From positions 310,001-374,000 of the forward strand of contig CBDCXF010000001.1 of the NCBI GenBank assembly GCA_965223755.1: a stretch of 64,000 bases of DNA, written 5' to 3'. Both the position numbers and the translations under genes were made by a program. The notes beneath the pieces were generated by a model that was not told the DNA's origin, searched no databases, and saw nothing but the letters and a program-made list of their open reading frames with translations. The DNA comes from CBDCXF01 sp965223755 (GTDB lineage Bacteria; Acidobacteriota; Thermoanaerobaculia; Multivoradales; JAHEKO01). How positions within the stretch are numbered: the first letter of the stretch is position 1; the number at the start of each line of letters is the position of its first letter. This document shows, in pieces, positions 1 to 8,683 of the stretch.

Positions 1-239
1 GGTTGGCCGACACCTTCCCAACCTTGCGCACGGTGGGGACTTCGGCCTACGTGGATTTCAATAACGACGGTTCCGTTCTCAGTCAAGGCGCGATTCGTCT
101 CGGTGACCAGCGGGCGAACTTTGTCGAAGTGGACATCTCTCCGGCGGCTACGGCGAAGGTGACACTGCGCAAGTGGGACGCAAGCGAATCCGCCTGGATT
201 ACTTGGGGTGAGGAGGGGAAATCATGGAAATGGTACTAG
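1..239 (+). CDS. C-terminal end of a minor pseudopilin (FimT/GspH-like), truncated by window edge
   Basis: Only the last 78 or so codons are visible, and the reading frame is open to the left edge. The fragment is rich in beta-strand-like segments (for example TSAYVDFNNDGSV) that resemble the C-terminal globular part of GspH/FimT pseudopilins. The diagnostic N-terminal methylation helix lies outside the window, so the call leans on context: it overlaps the next gene, pilV, by 16 bases, and pilV, pilW, pilX and pilY1 follow in the usual order of a type IV pilus minor pilin operon. It would act as an initiating minor pilin in the inner membrane/periplasm. The family call is inference. Confidence 0.6.
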   Translation, partial: LADTFPTLRTVGTSAYVDFNNDGSVLSQGAIRLGDQRANFVEVDISPAATAKVTLRKWDASESAWITWGEEGKSWKWY

Positions 240-796
240 CCCGCAAGCGCGGATTCTCCCTCATCGAAGTTTTGGTTGCGGCGGTGTTGTTTTTGGTGGT
301 CTCGTTGAGCATCTTGCCGATGTTCCAGCGGGCGATCCGAACCAACAATTCCGGCCAGGATTCAACCGACATATCGAATCTCGCGCGTTCACGAGTCGAA
401 GAGCTGATGCAGATCGACTACGGAAGTGGGCTGCTGGCGGTCACCGCCGGAACAGAAAACGTCACGGTCGACCATTTTTTGCGCGAGTCCAAGACGTGGG
501 TCGCGGGTCCCGCTCCCGCGATTCCCGCCGACCCCGATGATCCTCCGATTTGGGAGCGCACAACCACCATCCGCAACTACGGGGTGGCTGCAGTCTTTGG
601 TGACGATGGCAGCACCGCCGATCCTGGAGACGATTTGGACACCGCCATCGTGGATACCGCCGAGGCCCTGCCTGCCGGTACCGACATTCGGGACGTGGCC
701 TTTAAGGAAATAGAAGTCGAAGTCGTGAGCACCAGGTTGGGAGGAATCCTCGGTCCCGGACGACGGATCGTGGTGCGAGGTTTGAGATCTCAGTAA
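224..796 (+). CDS. pilV: PilV-like type IV pilus minor pilin
   Basis: 190 residues. The N-terminus carries a type III (prepilin) signal: basic leader, then RGFSLIEVLVAAVLFLVV, with PilD-type cleavage expected after Gly10 and the conserved Glu at mature position 5. The hydrophobic helix is followed by a variable globular domain. The start is supported by a strong Shine-Dalgarno (GAGGAGGGG) just upstream, although this puts the first codons inside the preceding pseudopilin gene. The stop codon overlaps the start of pilW by one base (TAATG), so translation is probably coupled. Known family role: minor pilin that helps prime pilus assembly and may bring the PilY1 adhesin to the tip. Confidence 0.85.
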   Translation: MEMVLARKRGFSLIEVLVAAVLFLVVSLSILPMFQRAIRTNNSGQDSTDISNLARSRVEELMQIDYGSGLLAVTAGTENVTVDHFLRESKTWVAGPAPAIPADPDDPPIWERTTTIRNYGVAAVFGDDGSTADPGDDLDTAIVDTAEALPAGTDIRDVAFKEIEVEVVSTRLGGILGPGRRIVVRGLRSQ

Positions 797-2076
797 TGCG
801 CAATCGAGCTTCGACCCTAAGGCGCAACTCAGGCGTACCGACGGGCTTCACACTGATCGAATTGCTGGTCGCACTGCTGGTGGGGACAGCAATCATCGTC
901 GGCATGCTCAATCTATTCGACCTCGCCAACCGCACTTCGCTGGTGCAGACCGAGGTGGCAGAAATGCAGCAGTCGCACCGCATCGCGCAAGCCGATTTGG
1001 TGCGCATGGCGCGGGAAACCGCTCGAGGAATGGTGCCCCTCGGAAATCTGCCAGGTGGCTTGGCAGTGGCAGTCGCCAACGAAGCTACCAGTGGTGCACT
1101 TTTGGCACCGGGGAATGCCGGCTCCCCGACGTTGGTCGAGGGCTCGGATGTGGTGACGCTGCGGGGAATCTTTGAGTCGCCGATCTACCTGGTCGAGTTT
1201 GGCGATGCTGGAGCTGTGACCGTCAACGGGAGCCCGGCGACGGATGGAGTGATTCGAGTCGATCGCGTTTTCGATCACGGCATCATTCAAGATCTGGCTC
1301 CCCTTGCGGCAGCGATTACGACTGCGCAGGGAGGCGGTGAACCGGAGGCCTTGTTTGTGGTCGGTCCGCGCTCCGACGCTCGCTATTCGATCGTCGAGCT
1401 GAACGGGCCTGCGAGCTCAATTTCCGCGGACGAGATCCAACTCGCGTTTCGGGTAACCGGTGGAACCCGCACTGCTCAGTACCAAGCTCTGGCGCCGTAT
1501 CCTGCTGGCGGCATGCGCAATATCGCTTACTTGGGGATTCTGGAAGAGCATCGCTACTTCATCGAGGAAGAGTTTCGCACCGCTGGCGATCCCAGCACGC
1601 CGTTGGCGCCTCGTTTGGGTCGTGGACGCTTCTATCCTGGGACTAACATCCCTCATCTCAATGCCGCGGCGAACCTGAACATTCCGATTGCCGACAACGT
1701 TTTCGATTTACAAGCGGCCTTGGGGGTTGACTCAGGCACCGCCGGTGCCCTTCGCGACGCGATTGTGGTGGACAACCCGACGCCGATCGCCGACGACGAA
1801 TGGCTTTACAACGACCCCAATGATGACGACACCGACGTGACGAAATGGGTGCAGGGACCGACCCCGAGCGGAAATATCGAGCGCTGGCCGCTCTACTACC
1901 TACGGGTCAATACGCTTGTGCATACCGACCGCAAACTGCGCAATTACTTCGCCGAGGATCTAACAGCGATCGAGGATCGAGTCGGCGCCGGGCTGGATGA
2001 TTTCAATGCCACCGAGGAAAAAAGGTATCGGCGCCGGTGGCTGCGCAGCGTCGTCGATTTCCGCAATCTGTATTGA
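796..2076 (+). CDS. pilW: PilW-like type IV pilus minor pilin
   Basis: 426 residues, in the range of PilW-type minor pilins. A prepilin motif GFTLIELLVALLVGTAII lies about 16 residues in, with Gly just before the mature Phe and Glu at mature position 5. The leader is longer than in PilV. The long C-terminal part is Asp/Asn-rich. The ATG overlaps the pilV stop by one base. It is followed after 22 bases by the PilX-like gene. It should sit in the inner membrane before incorporation in the pilus tip complex with PilV, PilX and PilY1. Confidence 0.85.
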   Translation: MRNRASTLRRNSGVPTGFTLIELLVALLVGTAIIVGMLNLFDLANRTSLVQTEVAEMQQSHRIAQADLVRMARETARGMVPLGNLPGGLAVAVANEATSGALLAPGNAGSPTLVEGSDVVTLRGIFESPIYLVEFGDAGAVTVNGSPATDGVIRVDRVFDHGIIQDLAPLAAAITTAQGGGEPEALFVVGPRSDARYSIVELNGPASSISADEIQLAFRVTGGTRTAQYQALAPYPAGGMRNIAYLGILEEHRYFIEEEFRTAGDPSTPLAPRLGRGRFYPGTNIPHLNAAANLNIPIADNVFDLQAALGVDSGTAGALRDAIVVDNPTPIADDEWLYNDPNDDDTDVTKWVQGPTPSGNIERWPLYYLRVNTLVHTDRKLRNYFAEDLTAIEDRVGAGLDDFNATEEKRYRRRWLRSVVDFRNLY

Positions 2077-2098
2077 GTCGAATGATGGTGGCCGGACG

Positions 2099-2692
2099 AT
2101 GGTGATAGTCATGAGGAATCGGATAAGACGTCAAAGCGGCGGAGCCTACTTAATCAGTCTCCTGGTGATGCTGGTCCTGACCCTTATGGGGCTGGCGTTG
2201 ACGACGTTGACGCAGACTGAGCTGCTGATCGGCGCCAACGAACGCCAGATTCAAAGGTTGTTCTTTGCTGCTGACGCGGGGCGTGCTGCATCCACAGCCA
2301 AGGCATTGATCGCCAATGCCTACGAGCCTTACGAATTCGAACTGGCGGAGAACAACTTGTGGGCCGCCAGAGGGTCGACGGTATCCACTCGCCATGTCGT
2401 CGCCATGAGCGCCTTCTTCCCAGTGCAGTCGGAGATCTGTGACTTGTGCGATTCGGCCAACGACCTTTCGGAGCGGGAAAACCCCCTCAACCGGATCGTT
2501 TTCTCGGTGGGCTCGACGGCGACGCGCCTTAACGATTTCGACAGCAACGAGCTGGGGCGCAAGACCATCGGCACTATGGTGGATCTTCATCCTCTCGACA
2601 CGACGATCGATTCCTTACTCGCCGAGACGGACGAAACGACAGGTGAAATCACCTTCGATGGCTGCGTATCTTGTGGCAGCAAAACACCGTAG
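2099..2692 (+). CDS. pilX: PilX-like type IV pilus assembly protein
   Basis: 197 residues from the ATG at 2099; an in-frame ATG at 2111 is an equally possible start and gives a leader closer to PilX. After a short basic segment (RNRIRRQSGGAYLI) there is a long hydrophobic helix, SLLVMLVLTLMGLALTTL, then QTELLIGANERQIQRLFFAADAG, which matches the PilX N-terminal domain: Glu near position 5 is absent and the FxAADAG signature is present. The gene lies between pilW and pilY1. Inferred role: minor pilin-like partner of PilY1. Confidence 0.8.
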   Translation: MVIVMRNRIRRQSGGAYLISLLVMLVLTLMGLALTTLTQTELLIGANERQIQRLFFAADAGRAASTAKALIANAYEPYEFELAENNLWAARGSTVSTRHVVAMSAFFPVQSEICDLCDSANDLSERENPLNRIVFSVGSTATRLNDFDSNELGRKTIGTMVDLHPLDTTIDSLLAETDETTGEITFDGCVSCGSKTP

Positions 2693-2719
2693 CCGGGGCC
2701 AAGAATCGGAGACAAGAAA

Positions 2720-5700
2720 ATGACCACGGGTAGAACGCTTAGAGTGATCACAGGGCTCGCGGTTTATGTCTGTACGTGGTTTGTGGCCGTGCCCTCGACC
2801 GCAGACGACACCGACTTGTTTCGGCAGAGCTTCGGGAAGCCCTACTTGTTCATCTTCTTTGACACTTCGAGTTCGATGAACTTGGGACCGTTAACCGGCT
2901 CGTTTCCCGAGGCCAACGGTGACGACCCCGATTCACTTTTTTACCAGAGCAAGGAAGTCGTCTACGAGGTGTTCAACGATGTCTACCAAGTCCATGGAGA
3001 CGTGGTGCACTACGGATTCGCTTCATTCAACCAGGACGAGATGCGAGTGCGTGGAAAACACTGGCTCTACCAGGTCACCAGCGGGACGCCGCTCAACATC
3101 GGTGGCATGATCTATCCGGACGTCGGTGAAACGCTGGTTTTCGGCGCGCATTTCCCCGCTGGAACCCAAGGAATGACGCCCACGGGTGGGGCGGTGGGCG
3201 ACGGCAGTCCGAACGGGCTGACCACTCCCGCCGTTGGTCAACTGGGCGATTGCTCGAATCCAGCCGATCTGGCGAGCCAGCGAACGTACATCAACCGTTT
3301 CGCCAAACTCAACCCAAGTGTCGACGACGGCGCCGGCAACGTCGCCGGTGTCGACGCGACCGATCTCTATATCGCATCGGGTGGCACCACCTATCGCCTG
3401 CGCGTGAGTCAAGCCGCCGCGCCGTGGCTGAGTGCTGCCAGCATGTTCGTCGACTTCGAGTTGTTCGATTGCACTGGTACGGCGATGGGCAGTACCCAGA
3501 TCGGACTGTCTAAGTTACGCGAGTTCTTGTACCACGAGCAGAGTGATTCACAGGGCGATTTCGCTCTAAAACACAACCAGAATGAGCGAACCGACGGCTA
3601 CTGGGACTACCAAGCGGTGCAAGCGGTTGCCACTTGCGGTGACGACCGGCATCCCTTCAGTGGCACGGGCTGGGAGGGCAACTACGACGGATACTTCGAC
3701 GGCGATGGCGGCAATCCTGCCTCGCTCAATCCTGTCGGTGAGCCCGAACTCGATGCGTTTACTTGCAGCGAAACCGATCCGCTCTTGATCAAGCAAAACT
3801 GCAACCTCAAGCACGAGACGGTGCTACACGCCAATACCACCGCCGATTGGCGCACCCAAGACCATGGCGACATGCTGCCGTTTCGTTGGGACGCCACCAA
3901 CCGCGACGCTTTCTTTCGCCGTCTGGCTCCCAACTGGACGGATGGTCTGACTTTGGCCGACCTCGATTTTGGCACCGCGGCCTACTTCACCGATGTGCCG
4001 GAGGCGGACGGTTATCTGCGATTGCGCAACCCGGCGATCAAACCGATGGCGCCCTATGGAGGCAGCCCGATCGGCAAAGCGCTGGCCGACTGGCGCTGCT
4101 TCTATCTAGGGCAGAACATCGGCGGCGGCAAATGCCGACAGAGCGAGCAGCCGTTTGGCGATGGCTACGATGATCTTGCCGCCAACTTTGACCGCGAATG
4201 GGGCTGTCGCCAGATCTACCAGATCATCATCGGCGACGGCGAGAACAACTGCGAGGGCGAAAGCCCCACGGCAGACACCGCCAACCTGCGCCGCAACCGC
4301 GTGCAGTCCTGGGTGATCAACTTCGGCGGTCCGGACTCACGTGACCTGCAAACGTTGGCGTTTAACACTGGTGGCGAGTATCTCCCGGTCAGTAATCGGC
4401 AGGAACTCAAAGACGAACTTACGCGCATTGCCGGGATCATCCTCGAAGATGTGCGTCAGTTTGCCTCGGCGGCGGTGCCGGCGGTGCAGGCCGACGACAA
4501 CGACAAGGTTTTTGCCTCAAGCTTTCAGCCCGTCGCCGCCACGACGGGGATTTGGCCCGGTCGTATGGATGCCTTTTTAAAGCCGGTGCCACTGCTGCAA
4601 GACGGGACTCCAGATACAGCAACAAAGTGCAGCTCGGATCCCAACGTGGCTCCGCGGGCCAACTGCCATCTTTGGGACACCGCCGAAGAAGTGGTTGCCC
4701 AGACCGGCCCGATTGGCAGTTTGTTCGGAACCGGCGAGGCACAGAGGCGTGTGTTTTACCGCCGCCAGGGACCCGTCGGCAACGGGGATTCCCTGCGCCG
4801 TTTCCTGACTGAAACGCAGCCGTCCACCCCGGAACCGGTCCGCTATGACTTGTGGCGGGGCATGGGACTGATTCCGTCGACAACTCTCGACGACAGTCTG
4901 ACGGACGCGGACGAACTGATCCACGAAAGCGCGGTCAACACCGCTCTTGGGAGTTTCTACACCGTCAAGACCTCGGACGCAGGTACGCCGGGTGACATTA
5001 GCGACGACTTCGACTACGTCATGGGCGATGTCTTCCACTCCGACCCCTTGGTCTTTGATCAGCCCGAGAACTTTAAGTTTTTCCGCGACAATCTTTTTAA
5101 CGACGGCACGGACTGTGATGCCGGCAACCCTGGTTACCGTTGCTTCTTTCTCAAGCACCAGAATCGTCGCAAGGTGATGATTTTTGGCACCAATGACGGC
5201 CTGTTGCGGGTCGTCGATGCCGGCATTCGCCGCGGTGCCGGCAGTCTGTTCGAAGGACGCTACGATGACGGTACCGGCAAAGAGATCGTTGCCTATGCAC
5301 CCCGCATGGTGATGCCGACGATCTACAGCCAAAACTCAGGCGGGCCGAGGCAGTGGTCGGTCGATTCACCGCCCAATTTAGCCGACGTGTTTATCGATCC
5401 GCTCAATGACGGTGCGGCGTTTCCGGAACCGACCGATCGCGAGTGGCGGACGGTGGCGGTCGGCGGTCTGCGGCGTGGCGGCCGCGGCTACTTCGCCCTC
5501 GACCTGACGCAGCCCGATACCTACGACTCCGATGGCGTGTCCGAACCGATCGCCGGCACTGATTCTTACGTGCCGGCGTGCATGGGCCTCTCGGGCAGTC
5601 TGCCGTCGGACTGCGGCCCCATTCCCTACGCCACCCCATTGTGGGAGTTCACCGATTCGGCGCTGGCGAGCAACCCGGCGCGCTGGGTGCCCTATGACGA

Positions 5701-6988
5701 CGACGGAAATGGCGTCGCCGATCTGGCCACCAGTTGGTCGGCTCCGGTCCTCGGCCTGCTCGAGGTCTGCACCGGCGGGGTGTGCGATCCAACAGCCGAT
5801 CCCAACAACGTGGAGGTGAAGAGCGTCGCAGTCTTTGGCGGCGGGTTCAGCAACCTTGGCAACGCCGGCAACTTCCTCTACATGGTGGACGTCGAGACTG
5901 GCGAAGCAATCTACAAGCACCCGTTGTGCACAGCCGGCACCATGGGGATTGGTTGTTCGAGCGCGGGGGCGGCCCCGGCCGAGCCCGCAGTCGTGGATGT
6001 CGACGCCGACGGGTACATCGAGAGGATCTATCTGGGGACTCGCGATGGGTACATGCTGCGCGCCGACCTGGTGGACAGCCTCGGCAACGCGCCGCTGTTA
6101 CAGACCCAGATTGTCAATGACCTTAACGGGACCCCGCACACGCTCACCAGGATCACGGGTGTCGCTTTCGCACCTCGAGAGATCTTTCGAGCCGCGGTTG
6201 ACGACAATACGCAGCCACTCAGTTCTCGACAGATCTTCTTCCGTCCCGCGGCGGGATTTCTCTCGGATCTGGGGCAATACGCACTGGCCTTTGGAACGGG
6301 TAACCGAGAGGATCTGTTTGTCTCCGATCAACAGACAGGTCGCTTCTATGTTATTCGCGATGACATTGCCGTTGGCGACTCGACAACGCGATACAGCGAA
6401 GACGATCTATTCCAGGTCGTCGACAGCGGTAGCCTGCTCGGTGGAGACACGCTCTCCGAGGCGAGTTTGAAGCAAGGTTGGTATCTGCAGACTCTGCCCG
6501 ATGAGCGCCTGGTTAGCACGCCGTTCCAGGTCGCCGGAATCACCGTATTCACCATGTTTGAACCCGACGTGACTGTCAGTGGCGGCGGCAGCGATCCGGT
6601 TTGTTCCAGAACCGGTACCAGCCGTGTGTTCGCGGTCAACACCCGCAACGGGGACGGCTTGCTGTTCAATTCCGGCGTGCGGGAACGCTTCCTTTCATTC
6701 GCGGGGTTCGTCGTGGCGCCGGCGCTCGAACGTAGCGGCACGCAAAACATCGTCGATCCAGACGACCCGAGTAGCGGCAGTCAGAACCCCGGCACGACCG
6801 CGCAGATCGCCTGCGAGGACGATCCAGACTGCCTGCTGGCGTTGGAAGAGATGCGCAAGCTCTTTCCAGATACTTGTAAGTGGAGCCCGCGGCGCTTCAG
6901 CCTTGCGCTCAACAACGATCTGCTGACCCGGGTGGGTGAGATTCCCATTCCGATCTGCATCATCGACAAGAACTGGACCGAACTCTAA
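2720..6988 (+). CDS. pilY1: PilY1-like pilus tip adhesin with VWA-like MIDAS and C-terminal beta-propeller
   Basis: 1422 residues, secreted: residues 8-28 form a signal peptide ending near VPSTADD. A von Willebrand A-like domain starts at about residue 40 and has a MIDAS signature D48-T-S50-S-S52 after the strand YLFIFF. The C-terminal third has the PilY1/PilC beta-propeller features: MIFGTNDGLLRVVDAG, LYMVDVETGEAIYKH, and Asp-rich calcium-type loops DDDGNGVAD (about residue 992) and DVDADGYIE (about residue 1092). Many paired cysteines fit an oxidised extracellular protein. A Shine-Dalgarno GGAGAC precedes the ATG. It closes the minor pilin operon. Known family roles are calcium-dependent control of pilus extension/retraction, adhesion and surface sensing. 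Confidence 0.88.
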   Translation: MTTGRTLRVITGLAVYVCTWFVAVPSTADDTDLFRQSFGKPYLFIFFDTSSSMNLGPLTGSFPEANGDDPDSLFYQSKEVVYEVFNDVYQVHGDVVHYGFASFNQDEMRVRGKHWLYQVTSGTPLNIGGMIYPDVGETLVFGAHFPAGTQGMTPTGGAVGDGSPNGLTTPAVGQLGDCSNPADLASQRTYINRFAKLNPSVDDGAGNVAGVDATDLYIASGGTTYRLRVSQAAAPWLSAASMFVDFELFDCTGTAMGSTQIGLSKLREFLYHEQSDSQGDFALKHNQNERTDGYWDYQAVQAVATCGDDRHPFSGTGWEGNYDGYFDGDGGNPASLNPVGEPELDAFTCSETDPLLIKQNCNLKHETVLHANTTADWRTQDHGDMLPFRWDATNRDAFFRRLAPNWTDGLTLADLDFGTAAYFTDVPEADGYLRLRNPAIKPMAPYGGSPIGKALADWRCFYLGQNIGGGKCRQSEQPFGDGYDDLAANFDREWGCRQIYQIIIGDGENNCEGESPTADTANLRRNRVQSWVINFGGPDSRDLQTLAFNTGGEYLPVSNRQELKDELTRIAGIILEDVRQFASAAVPAVQADDNDKVFASSFQPVAATTGIWPGRMDAFLKPVPLLQDGTPDTATKCSSDPNVAPRANCHLWDTAEEVVAQTGPIGSLFGTGEAQRRVFYRRQGPVGNGDSLRRFLTETQPSTPEPVRYDLWRGMGLIPSTTLDDSLTDADELIHESAVNTALGSFYTVKTSDAGTPGDISDDFDYVMGDVFHSDPLVFDQPENFKFFRDNLFNDGTDCDAGNPGYRCFFLKHQNRRKVMIFGTNDGLLRVVDAGIRRGAGSLFEGRYDDGTGKEIVAYAPRMVMPTIYSQNSGGPRQWSVDSPPNLADVFIDPLNDGAAFPEPTDREWRTVAVGGLRRGGRGYFALDLTQPDTYDSDGVSEPIAGTDSYVPACMGLSGSLPSDCGPIPYATPLWEFTDSALASNPARWVPYDDDGNGVADLATSWSAPVLGLLEVCTGGVCDPTADPNNVEVKSVAVFGGGFSNLGNAGNFLYMVDVETGEAIYKHPLCTAGTMGIGCSSAGAAPAEPAVVDVDADGYIERIYLGTRDGYMLRADLVDSLGNAPLLQTQIVNDLNGTPHTLTRITGVAFAPREIFRAAVDDNTQPLSSRQIFFRPAAGFLSDLGQYALAFGTGNREDLFVSDQQTGRFYVIRDDIAVGDSTTRYSEDDLFQVVDSGSLLGGDTLSEASLKQGWYLQTLPDERLVSTPFQVAGITVFTMFEPDVTVSGGGSDPVCSRTGTSRVFAVNTRNGDGLLFNSGVRERFLSFAGFVVAPALERSGTQNIVDPDDPSSGSQNPGTTAQIACEDDPDCLLALEEMRKLFPDTCKWSPRRFSLALNNDLLTRVGEIPIPICIIDKNWTEL

Positions 6989-7078
6989 GCTGGCTTGCAA
7001 AAAATGCGCGCCCTGGCCGTTTGCGGTCAGGACGCTTTCTACTTGGAACGTGCGCCTCACTCTGCGAGACTCGCACCG

Positions 7079-7849
7079 ATGCGGCTTGCGACATGGAACA
7101 TCAATGGACTGCGCGCGAGGCTCGACTTCCTCAAGATCTGGCTGGACGATCGTCAGCCCGATCTAGTCGGTTTACAAGAGCTGAAGTTGGAGGAAGCTCG
7201 GTTTCCGTTCTTGGAGTTTGAAGCCCTCGGTTACCACGCCCTGGTGCACGGCCAGAAGGCATGGAATGGAGTGGCCATCTTGGGCCGCGAGCCGATCGAC
7301 CTGGTTCAGGCTGGCCTGCCGGGAGAGGAGGAATTCGGGGCCCGTTGGATCAGCACGAGGTGCGGAAACCTAACCTACGGAACCGCGTATTGTCCCAACG
7401 GCAAGAGCGTCGAACACGACGACTACCCCCGCAAGCTGAAGTGGTTCGACTCTTTTGCCAGCCATCTTGCTGAAATGGCGAGCGGCGGCCCGTCGATAGT
7501 CGGTGGAGACTTCAACATCGTTCCGCAGCCCATCGACAGTTGGAATGAGGAAAAACTGACGGGCAAGATCTTCCACACTGAGGAAGAACGCGCCAAGATT
7601 GCGGCGCTTGAAAAAGATGGTTGGATCGATCTTTTCCGCGATCGACGTCCCGATGAACAGAAGTTTTCTTGGTGGGACTACCGTGGCGGCGCATTCCACC
7701 GGGGCATGGGACTGCGTATCGATCTGATGTTGGCAACCCCGACTTTGGCTGAGCGCGTGGAAGACGTGTGGATCGACCGCGAGTATCGCAAGAAGAAAGA
7801 GGGGCTGACGGCTTCCGACCATGCGCCGGTAGTGGTCGACCTCGCCTGA
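7079..7849 (+). CDS. xthA: Exodeoxyribonuclease III (AP endonuclease family)
   Basis: 256 residues from the ATG at 7079. The protein starts MRLATWNINGLRAR, the standard Exo III N-terminus with the Asn metal ligand; further motifs are LVGLQELK (catalytic Glu), GGDFNI (Asp/Asn pair) and the C-terminal SDHAPVVVDL (Asp-His). It cleaves abasic-site DNA and degrades 3' ends in base excision repair, in the cytoplasm. A longer in-frame start at 6995 exists but its extra residues are not family-like. No clear Shine-Dalgarno is seen. A perfect-stem terminator lies downstream at 8029-8055. Confidence 0.93.
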   Translation: MRLATWNINGLRARLDFLKIWLDDRQPDLVGLQELKLEEARFPFLEFEALGYHALVHGQKAWNGVAILGREPIDLVQAGLPGEEEFGARWISTRCGNLTYGTAYCPNGKSVEHDDYPRKLKWFDSFASHLAEMASGGPSIVGGDFNIVPQPIDSWNEEKLTGKIFHTEEERAKIAALEKDGWIDLFRDRRPDEQKFSWWDYRGGAFHRGMGLRIDLMLATPTLAERVEDVWIDREYRKKKEGLTASDHAPVVVDLA

Positions 7850-7877
7850 TGGCGAGGTGCCGGTGGTGCTTTGAGAA

Positions 7878-7967
7878 TGTCGTCCCGGTAGGGGGTGGAA
7901 GTGGGGCGCCGGGATCCCCGCCCCCCAACCACCGCCCCCGCGGGGATGACGAAGCGGTCGTCCCGGC
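7878..7967. repeat. REP-like GC-rich inverted/direct repeat between xthA and terminator
   Basis: The motif GTCGTCCCGG occurs at 7879-7888 and again at 7957-7966, and a related inverted copy (GGGGATGACGA) lies at 7942-7952. Between them G-runs and C-runs (GGGGTGG / CCACC-GCCCCC) can pair, giving an imperfect cruciform. This looks like an intergenic palindromic element of the REP type, but only one locus is visible, so its repetitive nature in the genome is inference. Confidence 0.35.
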
Positions 7968-8028
7968 TCAGGCTAGGGCGTGGAGCGGGGACCTTCTGGG
8001 ACGACTTCAGAGATATCGGTCGGAAATA

Positions 8029-8055
8029 AAAAGGGAGCCCAGCGGGCTCCCTTTT
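8029..8055. terminator. Bidirectional intrinsic terminator (xthA / lipoprotein)
   Basis: A perfect 12-bp inverted repeat, AAAAGGGAGCCC / GGGCTCCCTTTT, with a 3-base loop (AGC). The T-run is present on both strands, so it can end transcription of xthA from the left and of the convergent lipoprotein gene from the right. Confidence 0.85.
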
Positions 8056-8087
8056 ACGAACAATTTTGGGATGCGAACTACGATCGC

Positions 8088-8474
8088 TCACTCATCGTCG
8101 CTGGCAGCGTCGGAAATCGCCTCTCCGGCAGCCTCGATGGCTTCGCCAGTCGCCTCGACGGCTTCGCCGGTCGCCTCAACGGCATCACCAGCAAGATCGG
8201 CTGCACCTTCGGCAACGTCCTCGACAGCGTCACCGGCGGCATCAAGCGCATCTCCGGCGCCCTCGACGACCGCTTCACCAGCATCGACCACAGCTTCGCC
8301 AGCGGCTTCTGCGGCGTCACCAGCGGCCTCGACTGCGTCTCCAGTGCCCTCAGCGACGGCTTCACCCGCGTCCGCCGTCGCGTCAACGGCGTCATGGGCG
8401 GCTTCACGGGAACAGGCGGCCGGGACGACCAAGACGGCAGCAACCAGTAACAACATCCAGATGTTCTTCTTCAT
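8088..8474 (-). CDS. Small alanine-rich repeat lipoprotein
   Basis: 128 residues with a lipoprotein signal peptide MKKNIWMLLLVAAVLVVPAAC; the lipidated cysteine is residue 21. The mature part is almost entirely Ala/Glu/Asp/Gly/Val in degenerate repeats of the type DAxEAAGEAV, which predicts long amphipathic acidic helices, similar in composition to LEA- or apolipoprotein-like repeats. A Shine-Dalgarno AGGCAAG fixes the start, and the longer upstream reading frame is not used. A TATACAAT box about 80 bases upstream on the minus strand is a possible promoter. It stands alone between convergent xthA and divergent tal. Function is unknown; an envelope-spacing or stress role is only a guess. Confidence 0.82.
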   Translation of the reverse strand: MKKNIWMLLLVAAVLVVPAACSREAAHDAVDATADAGEAVAEGTGDAVEAAGDAAEAAGEAVVDAGEAVVEGAGDALDAAGDAVEDVAEGAADLAGDAVEATGEAVEATGEAIEAAGEAISDAASDDE

Positions 8475-8683
8475 GTTTCTCTTGCCTCCCCCTCGGCGGG
8501 GAATTCCGCCTCGGTGTTGTCTTTCGTCCGGCCCTGTGCGAGCCGGCTGCGGGATTGTATAACAAAGGAAAAGCAAAACAGGGCGATTTGCGCCGATGGC
8601 ACGAGGTCGCGCTCGATGCTGACCGCTCTCGATACAATGGCGCCGAGCGGCGGATGCAGAAAACACCACTCGGAGGAACCATC

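Noticed and set aside
4577..5332. Open 251-codon frame on the minus strand
   Set aside because: Antisense of PilY1; no ribosome site and no recognisable domain.
8066..8683. Long 5' extension of tal
   Set aside because: The frame is open but crosses the antisense of the lipoprotein gene with Arg/Pro/His repeats; the GTG at 8684 has a clear Shine-Dalgarno.
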